From the NCBI GenBank assembly GCA_045562535.1, contig JBJKVP010000001.1, positions 33,732-97,731 on the forward strand: 64,000 nt of DNA, given 5' to 3'. The notes below the pieces were generated by a model. It worked only from the letters and a program-made list of their open reading frames with translations, ran no database searches and was not told the origin of the DNA. A program made the translations under genes and the position numbers. The first letter of the stretch is position 1; each line of letters starts with the position of its first letter. This document shows positions 1-8,562 of this stretch, piece after piece. This DNA is from UBA6926 sp045562535. Its GTDB lineage: Bacteria > Chloroflexota > Dehalococcoidia > UBA6926.

Positions 1-1
1 C

Positions 2-205
2 ATTGATTCAATATATGATCTAGCAAAATCTGCTGGGGCAACAGGCGGGAAATTGATTGGAGCGGGTGGTGGTGGTTTTCTGTTACTTTTTGCCAAACCA
101 GAAGTACAAAATAACATCAGATCTTCACTCAAAGGATTAACTGAAATCCCATTCAAATTTGAAGAACAAGGTAGCACTATAATATTCAAAGATACGAAAA
201 AATGA
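2..205 (+). CDS. GHMP-family sugar kinase, C-terminal fragment (heptose-7-phosphate kinase-like)
   Basis: Only the last 67 residues lie in the window; the gene starts upstream. The glycine-rich segment GKLIGAGGGGFLLLF is the C-terminal GHMP motif typical of D-glycero-D-manno-heptose 7-phosphate kinases (HddA type) and related sugar kinases. These phosphorylate the anomeric carbon of a sugar phosphate for later nucleotide activation. It is followed 71 bases downstream by a GDP-fucose-synthase-like reductase, which fits a GDP-sugar route. The substrate is inferred from the motif and the neighbours; other GHMP sugar kinases share the motif. Confidence 0.75.
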   Translation: MDSIYDLAKSAGATGGKLIGAGGGGFLLLFAKPEVQNNIRSSLKGLTEIPFKFEEQGSTIIFKDTKK

Positions 206-276
206 TTGATAATGCCGCATCAACTCTCTAACATCAAAAATATACATAGGTAGGAAAGCAGAGCACAGGAAAGCCA

Positions 277-1206
277 ATGAAAAAGGATAGTAAAATCTTC
301 GTAGCAGGTAGTGGTAATTTCATTGGTTCCAGCATCGTTAGAGCTCTTACCCGATATGGTTATACCAACATAACTGGTGAAGGGGCTGAAGAACCCGATT
401 TAAGAGACAAAAATGCTGTGAAACAATTTTTTAATGACACCAGGCCAGAGTATGTTTTTAGTGCAGCAGGAGAAATCGGAGGGATTGGAGCTAATCAGGA
501 AACTCCAGCGTTTTTCATGCTTGATAATCTCCTAACTGAATCCCACATTATTAGCGAAGCACATAATTCAGGCGTAAAAAAATTAATATATTTGGCTAGT
601 TCTTGTACTTACCCAAAAGAATCCACACAACCCATGAAACCGGAATACTTGATGACAGGTCCACTAGAGCCAACAAGTGAGTTTTATGCAACAGCAAAAT
701 TAACTGGGATCAAATTATGTGAAGCTTATATGCAACAGTATGGCGACAGTTTTCATAGTGTAATCCCAGCAAATCCTTTTGGACCAGGTGATAGTTTTGA
801 TGCTGAAAATGGACATGTTATAGGGGCTTTAATTAGAAAAATACATACTGCTCAGCAATCGAGATCAGACTCTATCACAGTTTGGGGTACTGGAAAACCA
901 AGAAGAGATTTCATATTTATAGATGACCTAGGAGATGCGTGCGTGTTTGCAATGGAGAATTATACAGGATCCTCCCCTTTAAATTTGAGTATTGGTGAAG
1001 ACGTTTCCATACGTGATCTAGCTAATATGCTGATAAATTTAAGCGGTTTTCAAGGGGAAGCAAATTACGATCTTTCAAAACAAGATGGGATGGCTATTAA
1101 ACTTTTGGATGGATCTGAATTAAAAAATTTGGGTTGGCGACCTTCAATTTCTATAGAGGATGGTTTGGATCAAACCAATAAATGGTTCGTAGAAAACCAT
1201 TTATAG
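277..1206 (+). CDS. NAD(P)-dependent epimerase/reductase, GDP-L-fucose synthase-like
   Basis: A 309-residue extended short-chain dehydrogenase. The N-terminal GSGNFIG loop (residues 11-17) binds NAD(P). GEIGGIGAN, SSCTYPKE, LEPTSEFYATAKLTGIK (catalytic Y-x3-K) and the PANPFGPGDSFD segment match GDP-L-fucose synthase (Fcl/WcaG), which epimerises and reduces GDP-4-keto-6-deoxymannose. The ATG follows an AGGAAAG ribosome site. No GDP-mannose 4,6-dehydratase is in the window, and the neighbouring kinase is heptose-type, so the substrate may be a GDP-heptose or another GDP-4-ketosugar. Family assignment is strong; exact reaction is inferred. Confidence 0.85.
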   Translation: MKKDSKIFVAGSGNFIGSSIVRALTRYGYTNITGEGAEEPDLRDKNAVKQFFNDTRPEYVFSAAGEIGGIGANQETPAFFMLDNLLTESHIISEAHNSGVKKLIYLASSCTYPKESTQPMKPEYLMTGPLEPTSEFYATAKLTGIKLCEAYMQQYGDSFHSVIPANPFGPGDSFDAENGHVIGALIRKIHTAQQSRSDSITVWGTGKPRRDFIFIDDLGDACVFAMENYTGSSPLNLSIGEDVSIRDLANMLINLSGFQGEANYDLSKQDGMAIKLLDGSELKNLGWRPSISIEDGLDQTNKWFVENHL

Positions 1207-1286
1207 ACAAATTTAGTGTTTATTAGCCAATATTATTTGCGTAGTAGGATGTCTAAGAGTTTTAATATACCTGGAGGTAATAGAGT

Positions 1287-2093
1287 ATGGATTTAGATCT
1301 TATTGAAAAGAACTGCACCTCAAGTATATTTGATCTCTTAGAACTCCACGGCATTGGTCATTCAGGAGGTTCATTATCAGTTCTTCAAGTACTAATTTCG
1401 CTCTATTTTGAAATCGCAAACGTCGAGCCTAATAATCCTAAATGGCCACAGAGGGATAGGGTTGTTCTATCAAAAGCGCACGCAACAGAAGCTATGTATG
1501 CAGTCCTCGCTGAAAAGGGTTATTTCGAAAAAACAAGGTTTAATGAGTACCTGCGTCTAGGATCAGATATTCAAGGGCATGTAGAAATATCTACCCCGGG
1601 GGTAGAGTACTCTGGTGGTGCCCTAGGGCAAGGTATTACCTTCGCGTGCGGCTTAGCATACGCAGCAAAGGTTCGTGGAGAGAATCACAAGGTTTATGCT
1701 GTCTTGGGTGATGGTGAATGCCATGAGGGTTCCGTTTGGGAAGCAGCTATGTTTGCTTCTCATTATAATCTAGACAACCTTTTCATCGTTATTGATAACA
1801 ATCACTACGCGGACCATGGAGATGTCGACGAGATGATGAACCTTCAACCATTCGAAGAGCGTTGGGCTGCTTTTGGATGGGAAACTCAATTTGTTGAAGA
1901 AGGGAATAAGATTTCTGCAATCACCAATGCCCTAAAAAGCTTTGAACAACGTGATAAACCAAAATGTGTCATCGCAAATACCGTTAAAAATTATGGTGTT
2001 CCTATGTGGGAAGAAAAACATCTGCATCAAGTTGCAGGAGACTTATTATCTGAAGGTGTCAAACAAGGTAGGAGGTTACTTCATGCTCGATAA
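1287..2093 (+). CDS. Split transketolase, N-terminal (pyrophosphate-binding) subunit
   Basis: A 268-residue protein covering only the thiamine-diphosphate pyrophosphate domain of transketolase. It shows GHSGGSL (residues 24-30), LSKAHATEA, GGALGQG, and the ThDP motif from GDG (141-143) to NN (171-172). A GGAGGT ribosome site precedes the ATG. Its 3' end overlaps the C-terminal subunit gene by 11 bases, so the two are translationally coupled. Transketolases move two-carbon ketol units between sugars. Its position between two GDP-sugar reductases suggests use in polysaccharide sugar synthesis rather than the pentose phosphate pathway, but that is inference. Confidence 0.92.
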   Translation: MDLDLIEKNCTSSIFDLLELHGIGHSGGSLSVLQVLISLYFEIANVEPNNPKWPQRDRVVLSKAHATEAMYAVLAEKGYFEKTRFNEYLRLGSDIQGHVEISTPGVEYSGGALGQGITFACGLAYAAKVRGENHKVYAVLGDGECHEGSVWEAAMFASHYNLDNLFIVIDNNHYADHGDVDEMMNLQPFEERWAAFGWETQFVEEGNKISAITNALKSFEQRDKPKCVIANTVKNYGVPMWEEKHLHQVAGDLLSEGVKQGRRLLHAR

Positions 2094-3060
2094 GATCGAG
2101 TTGGGCAAAATGCGAGAAGCATATGCAGACACCGTTATCGAATTGGCAAAAACAGACCCTAATATTGTTTTTGTATCGGTGGACTGTGGTAGTCACGAAA
2201 GAGAATTCTTTAGAAAAGAAGGTAAAGGAAGACTGATCGAAGTAGGAATAGCAGAAGCTAATTCAGCAGTCGTTGCAGCTGGAATGGCTGCCGAAGGTTT
2301 CAAACCACACGTACTAAATTTTGCTTACCTTCTAGAAAGAATGTACAACCAGATAAGCCAAAGCATCGCGCAAGATTCTTACGATGTCAAAATAGCAGCT
2401 TACTACGCCGGAATATGGGGTATCGGTGGCAGATCACATAATTGCATCATTGATCTTTCAATGATGCGAGCGTTACCCAATTTCACAATATTCACACCAG
2501 CTGATTACTGGGAGACTAAAGCAATAGTAAAGAAGGCTAACTCAATAGATACCCCAACTTATGTCAGGCTTTCCGGTGTACCTACACCAAAGGTATTTGA
2601 TGAAGAACCTGATTTTCAACCTGTCAGGGTAATGGAAAGTGGAAGTAGCTGTACCATCTTTTGCCACGGCACAATGGTCCACGAATCACTAATGGCGAAT
2701 AAATTAGGTGACTTAAACGCTCACATAGTAAACGTATCGCAAATTAAGCCATTACCTAAACAAGAAATACTCCGGGAAGCACGAAAAACCGGTAAGGTAG
2801 TTGTTGTGGAAGAGCATAGCAAGATCGGTGGCCTAGCAGAGGCAATATCTACTTTAATAATTGAGAACGAACCAATGCCTATGAAAGTAATAGGAGTCGA
2901 TGATATTTACCCCTTATCAGTGCTGATGGAGGAACCTGATGTATATAAGTATTATGGAATATCATCAGAAGATATAATCAAAACAGTCGATTTGATGACT
3001 GGTTACGAAAATCGGGATCCCGATTTTTTCACCTCCTATAACGCAAATATCGGAGACTAA
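2083..3060 (+). CDS. Split transketolase, C-terminal (pyrimidine-binding) subunit
   Basis: A 325-residue partner of the preceding gene. It carries the pyrimidine-binding domain with the EVGIAEAN segment (Glu58 would activate the ThDP aminopyrimidine) and a C-terminal transketolase domain. I place the start at ATG 2083 because a perfect GGAGG (2071-2075) lies just upstream and family similarity starts here. An in-frame ATG at 1942 would add 47 unrelated residues read out of frame through the N-subunit gene. Together the pair forms one complete transketolase, as in split enzymes of archaea and some bacteria. Confidence 0.92.
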   Translation: MLDKIELGKMREAYADTVIELAKTDPNIVFVSVDCGSHEREFFRKEGKGRLIEVGIAEANSAVVAAGMAAEGFKPHVLNFAYLLERMYNQISQSIAQDSYDVKIAAYYAGIWGIGGRSHNCIIDLSMMRALPNFTIFTPADYWETKAIVKKANSIDTPTYVRLSGVPTPKVFDEEPDFQPVRVMESGSSCTIFCHGTMVHESLMANKLGDLNAHIVNVSQIKPLPKQEILREARKTGKVVVVEEHSKIGGLAEAISTLIIENEPMPMKVIGVDDIYPLSVLMEEPDVYKYYGISSEDIIKTVDLMTGYENRDPDFFTSYNANIGD

Positions 3061-3062
3061 AA

Positions 3063-4007
3063 TTGAAGTATGGAAAAATACTGGTAACTGGAAGCTCAGG
3101 AGTACTAGGCTATGGTTTCAAAAAAATTGTGGCCAAATTCCCGTCTACAGAGTTTGTTTTTAGTAATTCCTCTGATTGTGACCTGACAAATGCTGGTCAA
3201 ACTAGTTCTTATATCGAAAAAGTTAAACCCGATGCGATAATACATCTGGCTGCTTTCAGTGGTGGGGTAGCTTTAACAAAAAAGTACCCTGCAAAAATGC
3301 TCAGAGACAATTTATTAATGACTATAAACATACTAGAGGCTTCTATAAACAATGACATTCAAAAATTGCTTCTAACACTTTCTTCAGGCATGTATCCTCC
3401 GCAGGCCCGTATACCAATAAAAGAAGAATATATCCATGAAGGATCCGCTCATGAATCTAATTACAGTTACTCCTACGCCAAAAGAATTATGGACCCAGCA
3501 ATACAAGCATATAGAGAAGAATTTGGGCTAAATGTCATCGGTTTAGTTCCTAATGGTATATTTGGAGAGTTTGATGACTTTAGATTTGAAAGTGCTGTGA
3601 TGGTTTCATCTCTTGTAAGGAGATTTTATGAGAATATTGATTCTGGTGAGGATATAGTTGTATGGGGTGATGGATCACCGCTGAGAGAATACACTTACGC
3701 GGAAGATTTAGCTAATGTTTTTATTTGGTGCTTAGAAAACTATGACTCTCCAGATATTCTAAATGTTGGCTCTACAGAAGAACATTCTGTTAAAGAAATT
3801 GCCCTCATAATATCGGATATAATGGGTATCAATAAAAATCGTATTAAATTTGACGAATCAAAGCCTAGTGGGGTTCATAGGAAAAGTACAGACAACTCTA
3901 ATTTTTTACAAATTTCCCATCATGAATATACTCCCTTTCGTGAAGGGATTGAAAAAACCATTGAGTGGTTTAAGGCTAACTACCCATCTAACGTTCGAAT
4001 TGATTAG
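3063..4007 (+). CDS. NAD-dependent epimerase/dehydratase, second GDP-L-fucose synthase-like protein
   Basis: A 314-residue extended SDR starting at TTG, with GGAG at 3052-3055 seven bases upstream and only two bases after the transketolase stop. It shows a GSSGVLGYG nucleotide-binding loop, a YSYAK catalytic motif, PNGIFGEFDDF, and VWGDGSPLREYTY near the C-terminus, all as in GDP-fucose synthases. It is clearly diverged from the homologue at 277-1206. Lying directly behind the split transketolase, it may act on that enzyme's product, for example epimerising or reducing a keto-sugar. The nucleotide and sugar are not determinable from sequence. Confidence 0.8.
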   Translation: MKYGKILVTGSSGVLGYGFKKIVAKFPSTEFVFSNSSDCDLTNAGQTSSYIEKVKPDAIIHLAAFSGGVALTKKYPAKMLRDNLLMTINILEASINNDIQKLLLTLSSGMYPPQARIPIKEEYIHEGSAHESNYSYSYAKRIMDPAIQAYREEFGLNVIGLVPNGIFGEFDDFRFESAVMVSSLVRRFYENIDSGEDIVVWGDGSPLREYTYAEDLANVFIWCLENYDSPDILNVGSTEEHSVKEIALIISDIMGINKNRIKFDESKPSGVHRKSTDNSNFLQISHHEYTPFREGIEKTIEWFKANYPSNVRID

Positions 4008-4021
4008 AGAGGCTCTAAGAA

Positions 4022-5002
4022 ATGATGTACCGTGATCTGGGCAATACTGGACTAAAGGTATCTGAGGTGGGATTTGGAACCTGGGGATTAGGCGGGGACT
4101 CGTATGGGACCACAAACGATACAGAATCCATCACAGCTTTAAACGTTGCTTACGAGAAAGGCTGCAATTTTTTTGATACCTCAGATTTATACGGTGAAGG
4201 TCATAGCGAAACCATACTTCAAAGAGCTTTAGGGCAACACAGAAAACAAATTGTCATCGGGACAAAATTTGGGATGCTTCCCCATATTGGTTTTGATATG
4301 AAACAGGATTTTTCAAATGAACATATCGAAAAGGCATTACATGCGAGTTTAGAGAGATTAAATACGGATTACGTTGATATATATCTTTTCCATAGTCCTT
4401 CAAGAAATCAAATAGAACACAGTGAGACTTCGATAAAATTACTTACTGATCTAAAAAAACAAGGGAAAATTAAGGCAATAGGCGTTTCTGCAAGATCGCC
4501 TGAAGATGCCCTTTGGATAGTAGAACATACGGGGATTCAAATAGTAGAACTAAATTTTAACCTAATTGATCAAAGAGCAATTGAATTAAATATATTTAAC
4601 AAGGCAGCGAAAAAAGGCGTTGGTATCATAGCGAGAACTCCCTTATCGTTTGGTTATCTCTCGGGAAAATTAAGTGGCAACGAAGTATTCCCCCAAAACG
4701 ACCACCGAAGCAACTGGCCTTTAAAACAGCGAGAGCTTTGGGCCAAAGCCCCCAAATTATTTGATATATTAAATGAGGGAAAGCAGCGTACATTAACGCA
4801 ACTTGCTTTACTTTTCTGTATCGCGGATCCGGCAGTTTCGACGGTAATCCCAGGGATGCTTAGTTCAAAAGAAGTTATAGAAAATATGGAGATCAGTATC
4901 TTAGATAAATTGAACTCGGCTGAACTTACCAAAATTCGTAATATATATAAGGAGAATAGGTTTTATGACCCGACAGCAAAAATGGTTAATAATTCTAATT
5001 AA
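4022..5002 (+). CDS. Aldo/keto reductase
   Basis: A 326-residue NADPH-dependent aldo/keto reductase with a TIM barrel. It begins YRDLGNTGLKVSEVGFGTW, then FFDTSDLYGEGHSE (catalytic Asp and Tyr), a TKFG segment (catalytic Lys) and LFHSP (His), so the tetrad is complete. The C-terminal cofactor region VIPGMLSSKEVIENM is present. Two tandem ATG codons (4022 and 4025) are both possible starts behind a weak GAGG. In a sugar locus such enzymes reduce keto-sugar nucleotides or dideoxysugar intermediates; substrate unknown. A paralogue lies at 12855-13775. Confidence 0.88.
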   Translation: MMYRDLGNTGLKVSEVGFGTWGLGGDSYGTTNDTESITALNVAYEKGCNFFDTSDLYGEGHSETILQRALGQHRKQIVIGTKFGMLPHIGFDMKQDFSNEHIEKALHASLERLNTDYVDIYLFHSPSRNQIEHSETSIKLLTDLKKQGKIKAIGVSARSPEDALWIVEHTGIQIVELNFNLIDQRAIELNIFNKAAKKGVGIIARTPLSFGYLSGKLSGNEVFPQNDHRSNWPLKQRELWAKAPKLFDILNEGKQRTLTQLALLFCIADPAVSTVIPGMLSSKEVIENMEISILDKLNSAELTKIRNIYKENRFYDPTAKMVNNSN

Positions 5003-5007
5003 CCCAC

Positions 5008-5829
5008 ATGAATGATCCATTAGTAACAATTATCACGCCGTTATTAAACACTGCTAAATATGTAGAGAGCAGCGTAGAAAGCGTATTAACCCAAGACTAC
5101 CAAAACGTAGAGCACCTTTTGGTAGATGGCGGCTCTACAGATGGTTCAGACACAATAGTTAGAAGGTACGAAGACAAATACCCCGGGAAAGTCCGGCTTA
5201 TAGAAGCACCAAGCAGTACGGTGGCTGAGGCTTGGGAAATAGGGTATCAAAAAGCAAAAGGTTCTATATTGGGTTCTATAGGAGCAGATGATACGTGTGA
5301 GCCCGGAGCCATCAAAGCAGTAGCTAATCTATTAAAAGAAGATCCAAGCATTAATGTCATACAAGGACACTGTGACGTTGTTTCTCCTCAAGGAGATTTA
5401 ATTATGCGTAATGAGGCAACCAAATTTGATGTTCAGGATTTCATAAATACAGCTTATTACGTAGCAACGCCTTCAGTTTACTATCGATATGAAGTTATAG
5501 AAAAAATTGGAGGGTTATCAATAAGTGGAGACGATTTTGACGTAATGATCAGAATGGCCCAATTATATGATTTCTTTCCTGTAGACCAAGTGTTTTCAAA
5601 ACTTATGGTTAGGGAAGGAACGGCATTTAAATCAAAGGATTTCAACAAAAGGAAAGAATCTTATTATCAAACATACCTTGTAAGTAAAAAATATGGTGGT
5701 AGTCGATGGTCTCCTCTCGCCAAAAGATATTACGTAGCCAAGGTGCTCGAGGTTATGAAATTACAAAGATTTTTCCCGATCATAAGGCAATTATATAGGT
5801 GGTTAAGAGGCGTAAAACTGAGCGATTAA
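5008..5829 (+). CDS. Glycosyltransferase family 2
   Basis: A 273-residue GT-A fold glycosyltransferase. It starts PLVTIITPLLNTAKYVESSV and has the nucleotide-binding VDGGSTDGS motif plus a GADDT segment acting as the metal-binding DxD. No membrane segments are evident, so it is probably a peripheral cytoplasmic enzyme adding a sugar to a lipid-linked intermediate. It starts five bases after the aldo/keto reductase, consistent with one operon. Donor and acceptor cannot be inferred. Confidence 0.9.
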   Translation: MNDPLVTIITPLLNTAKYVESSVESVLTQDYQNVEHLLVDGGSTDGSDTIVRRYEDKYPGKVRLIEAPSSTVAEAWEIGYQKAKGSILGSIGADDTCEPGAIKAVANLLKEDPSINVIQGHCDVVSPQGDLIMRNEATKFDVQDFINTAYYVATPSVYYRYEVIEKIGGLSISGDDFDVMIRMAQLYDFFPVDQVFSKLMVREGTAFKSKDFNKRKESYYQTYLVSKKYGGSRWSPLAKRYYVAKVLEVMKLQRFFPIIRQLYRWLRGVKLSD

Positions 5830-5850
5830 CGAAGGGAACAGGAAAACCGA

Positions 5851-7386
5851 TTGCAAAACGAGAAAATTCCCATATATAAGTCAACCATTTTTCGTGGAAT
5901 TTCACTTAACTATATCCATCTGGTAATAACTGGTCTTTCACTATTGGTATTAACACCTATAATGCTGGAATATTTAGGGAAATCTGGTTACGGGCTATGG
6001 TCAGCTTTTATTGGAGTTATAGGATATTTCGGTCTTTTAAATTTCGGGTTTCAGACTGCTACCGCTAAATATACAGCAGAATATACCACTCTAAAAAAGT
6101 TTGAGCAGTTGAGCACTGTTGTATCCACCATCTTAGTGCTTTTTATATTTATTTCACTAGGGATTTCTATTTTCTCTGCAGGATTTTCCTCTTATGCCGT
6201 TACTCTATTAAATGCGCCCGCTGATTTAGTTTCTCAAGGACGGATTGCCTTTATTCTTTTGGGTGTAGCGGTCGCTGTAAGAATTTCAGGAAGCGTATTT
6301 GGTAATGTTATCTACGGACATGAAAGAGTAGACCTCCTAAAGGGGTTCGGTATCGCCCAAATAGTCTGCAATTTCATTCTAACTGTACTTTTCCTCATGA
6401 TAGGATTGGGACTTATTGGGGTTGGTCTAGCATTCCTTATAAGCTTACTAGTGCTCACAATTCTCTATATGATCCACATAAATCAAGCTAATTACAAAGA
6501 GCGTTTAAACCCTAGACTATACAACTATAAAACCTTGAAGCAGATAGCTCCTTATAGCCTGAGGTCTTTTCTGCTGAATCTGACATCCAGGATACTTTAC
6601 CAAACAGATAACATTGTAATAGCAATATTTAGAGGCCCGGGATCTGTAAGTTCGTATGCAGTTGCCTATAATCTTATGTTCAATATGACATACTTAGCAT
6701 CAGTAATATCTGAAACGATTTTTCCTAGATTTTCTAGCCTTTATGCATTAGATGAAAAACAAACCTTACGAGAAATATTTGTTGCAACGACCAAATTATC
6801 ATCCGGTATTGGTTCTATTATCGCCTTATTCTTATTATTGGAAGGAACGAGCTTCTTAAATCTATGGGTTGGAGAATCCAATACAGTCGATAAAGTTACC
6901 CTCATTATGTTCGCCCTAATGTCTATTATCCACACTGCATTTACCCCAGCAGGTCTACTGCTTCAAGGCATAGGTGAAAATAAAGGCTTTACGATATCAG
7001 AAACTACAAATGCAATTATTAATATAATTCTTTCCATTATCTTAGTAATACAATATGGTGTTTGGGGTGTGGCGGCTGCAACATTAATCTCTCATATTTT
7101 GACAAGTTCTTGGGTTGTACCTTTATTAGCATCAAAGCACATAAACCTACCAATAGGTAAATATTTTGTTCCAGGGATTTTAAAACCTACCCTACTAATA
7201 CTACCAACATTAGCTACACGGCAAATTTTAGATAACATACTGCCAATACAAAATATACCTATAGAAATCATCATTACATTTTGTACAATAATTGTTGTAT
7301 ATGTCCCACTGTTTTACTTTTTCGCTCTTACAAAAGAAGAGCGTATAAAATATAAAGAATATATCCTAGCAGTAATAAAAAAATAG
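5851..7386 (+). CDS. Polysaccharide flippase, Wzx/MATE-like membrane protein
   Basis: A 511-residue, strongly hydrophobic protein with about 12-14 predicted membrane segments and the layout of the oligosaccharide flippase family (RfbX/Wzx; MOP superfamily). The TTG start is supported by an AGGAAA about ten bases upstream. It would move undecaprenyl-linked oligosaccharide repeats across the cytoplasmic membrane. Its place between glycosyltransferase genes fits a Wzx/Wzy-type export route. The initiating transferase is at 13779-14411 and a polymerase/ligase-like protein at 30763-32970. Confidence 0.88.
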   Translation: MQNEKIPIYKSTIFRGISLNYIHLVITGLSLLVLTPIMLEYLGKSGYGLWSAFIGVIGYFGLLNFGFQTATAKYTAEYTTLKKFEQLSTVVSTILVLFIFISLGISIFSAGFSSYAVTLLNAPADLVSQGRIAFILLGVAVAVRISGSVFGNVIYGHERVDLLKGFGIAQIVCNFILTVLFLMIGLGLIGVGLAFLISLLVLTILYMIHINQANYKERLNPRLYNYKTLKQIAPYSLRSFLLNLTSRILYQTDNIVIAIFRGPGSVSSYAVAYNLMFNMTYLASVISETIFPRFSSLYALDEKQTLREIFVATTKLSSGIGSIIALFLLLEGTSFLNLWVGESNTVDKVTLIMFALMSIIHTAFTPAGLLLQGIGENKGFTISETTNAIINIILSIILVIQYGVWGVAAATLISHILTSSWVVPLLASKHINLPIGKYFVPGILKPTLLILPTLATRQILDNILPIQNIPIEIIITFCTIIVVYVPLFYFFALTKEERIKYKEYILAVIKK

Positions 7387-7404
7387 AAAATTCGGGGATC
7401 TACT

Positions 7405-8547
7405 ATGGTCGTTACTAATGATTTGCATATATGTTTTATAGCATCCCTAGACAGTATCCACACCCGCCGTTGGATAAAATATTTTTCAGACTTAGGATAT
7501 ATTATTTCCGTGATCGATTATTCGAATTTTTCTATCACAGATAATAAGGATCTATTACAAAATATAACAGTATACAAACCCCTGAAAATCAATACGAAAT
7601 CGAAAGCCATAGATACGATATTAAGGCTACTCCTGCTGCCAATTAATTCTTGGAAACTCTCCAACATTATTAATAAGCTTAAGCCCGACATCGTCCACTC
7701 TCATTACATCAATGATTGGAGCTTTATAGGAGCAATACATTTTGATGGCCCATTAGTGACTACCGCGTGGGGCTCCGACATATTGAGTACGAACCTTTTA
7801 GCAAAAATATCAAAAGTTTTCAAAAAATATGTCATGGGGAAAAGCACAATTATTACCTGTGACGGACATTTTATACGTAGTTCAATAGAAAATTTTGGTG
7901 TGGAGCCATCAAAAATAGAGATTATAAATTTTGGTACTGATACAGAATTGTTCAATCCAAAACATAGGCTACCCAAACACAATCTAGAATTAATAGATAA
8001 AGGATCCATAAATGTCATCAGCTTAAGAAATCTGGAACTAATTTATGATATTGATTCCTTAATATTAGCTACCCCAGAAGTCTTAAAAACATATCCAAAA
8101 GTCAATTTCATCATATGCGGCACAGGCAATGATGAAAAAAGATTGAAGCTATTGGCTAAGTCCGTAGGAACTGACGGTAATATTAAGTTTGCCGGAGCTA
8201 TCAAACAAAAAGATTTACCAACGCTATTGGCTAATGCCGATATATATATTTCCACAGCTCTATCCGATGCAGGTTTATCTGCAAGCACAGCAGAGAGTAT
8301 GGCTTCAGGAACCGCAGTAATAGTAACAGAGGGCAGCGACAATCATATTTGGATTGATGACGGCAACAGTGGTTACCTAATTCCACACAAAAGTCCTGGT
8401 ATTTTAGCTACTAAAATCATTAACTTAATTGAAAACCCTGAAAAACGGACCTCGTTTGGGGAAAAGGGACGTAAAAAAATAGTAGAAGATAACAATTGGA
8501 ACACTGAAATGAATAAAATGAAGAATATTTATGAAAACTTAAAGTAG
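7405..8547 (+). CDS. Glycosyltransferase family 4
   Basis: A 380-residue GT-B glycosyltransferase. The N-terminal acceptor domain includes LHICFIASLDSIHTRRW. The C-terminal GT1-type domain includes ICGTGNDEKRLKLLA, FAGAIKQKDLP and a SASTAESMASGTAVIVTE segment, which holds the second Glu of the donor-binding motif. It retains a DAG stretch in place of the usual first Glu. It is separated by 18 bases from the flippase and 15 from the next transferase, so co-transcribed. Specificity is unknown. Confidence 0.88.
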   Translation: MVVTNDLHICFIASLDSIHTRRWIKYFSDLGYIISVIDYSNFSITDNKDLLQNITVYKPLKINTKSKAIDTILRLLLLPINSWKLSNIINKLKPDIVHSHYINDWSFIGAIHFDGPLVTTAWGSDILSTNLLAKISKVFKKYVMGKSTIITCDGHFIRSSIENFGVEPSKIEIINFGTDTELFNPKHRLPKHNLELIDKGSINVISLRNLELIYDIDSLILATPEVLKTYPKVNFIICGTGNDEKRLKLLAKSVGTDGNIKFAGAIKQKDLPTLLANADIYISTALSDAGLSASTAESMASGTAVIVTEGSDNHIWIDDGNSGYLIPHKSPGILATKIINLIENPEKRTSFGEKGRKKIVEDNNWNTEMNKMKNIYENLK

Positions 8548-8562
8548 AAAAGACAGTTATAA

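Noticed and set aside
1942..2082. In-frame upstream start that would extend the transketolase C-subunit by 47 residues
   Set aside because: It reads out of frame through the N-subunit gene, has no family similarity, and the GGAGG at 2071-2075 supports ATG 2083.
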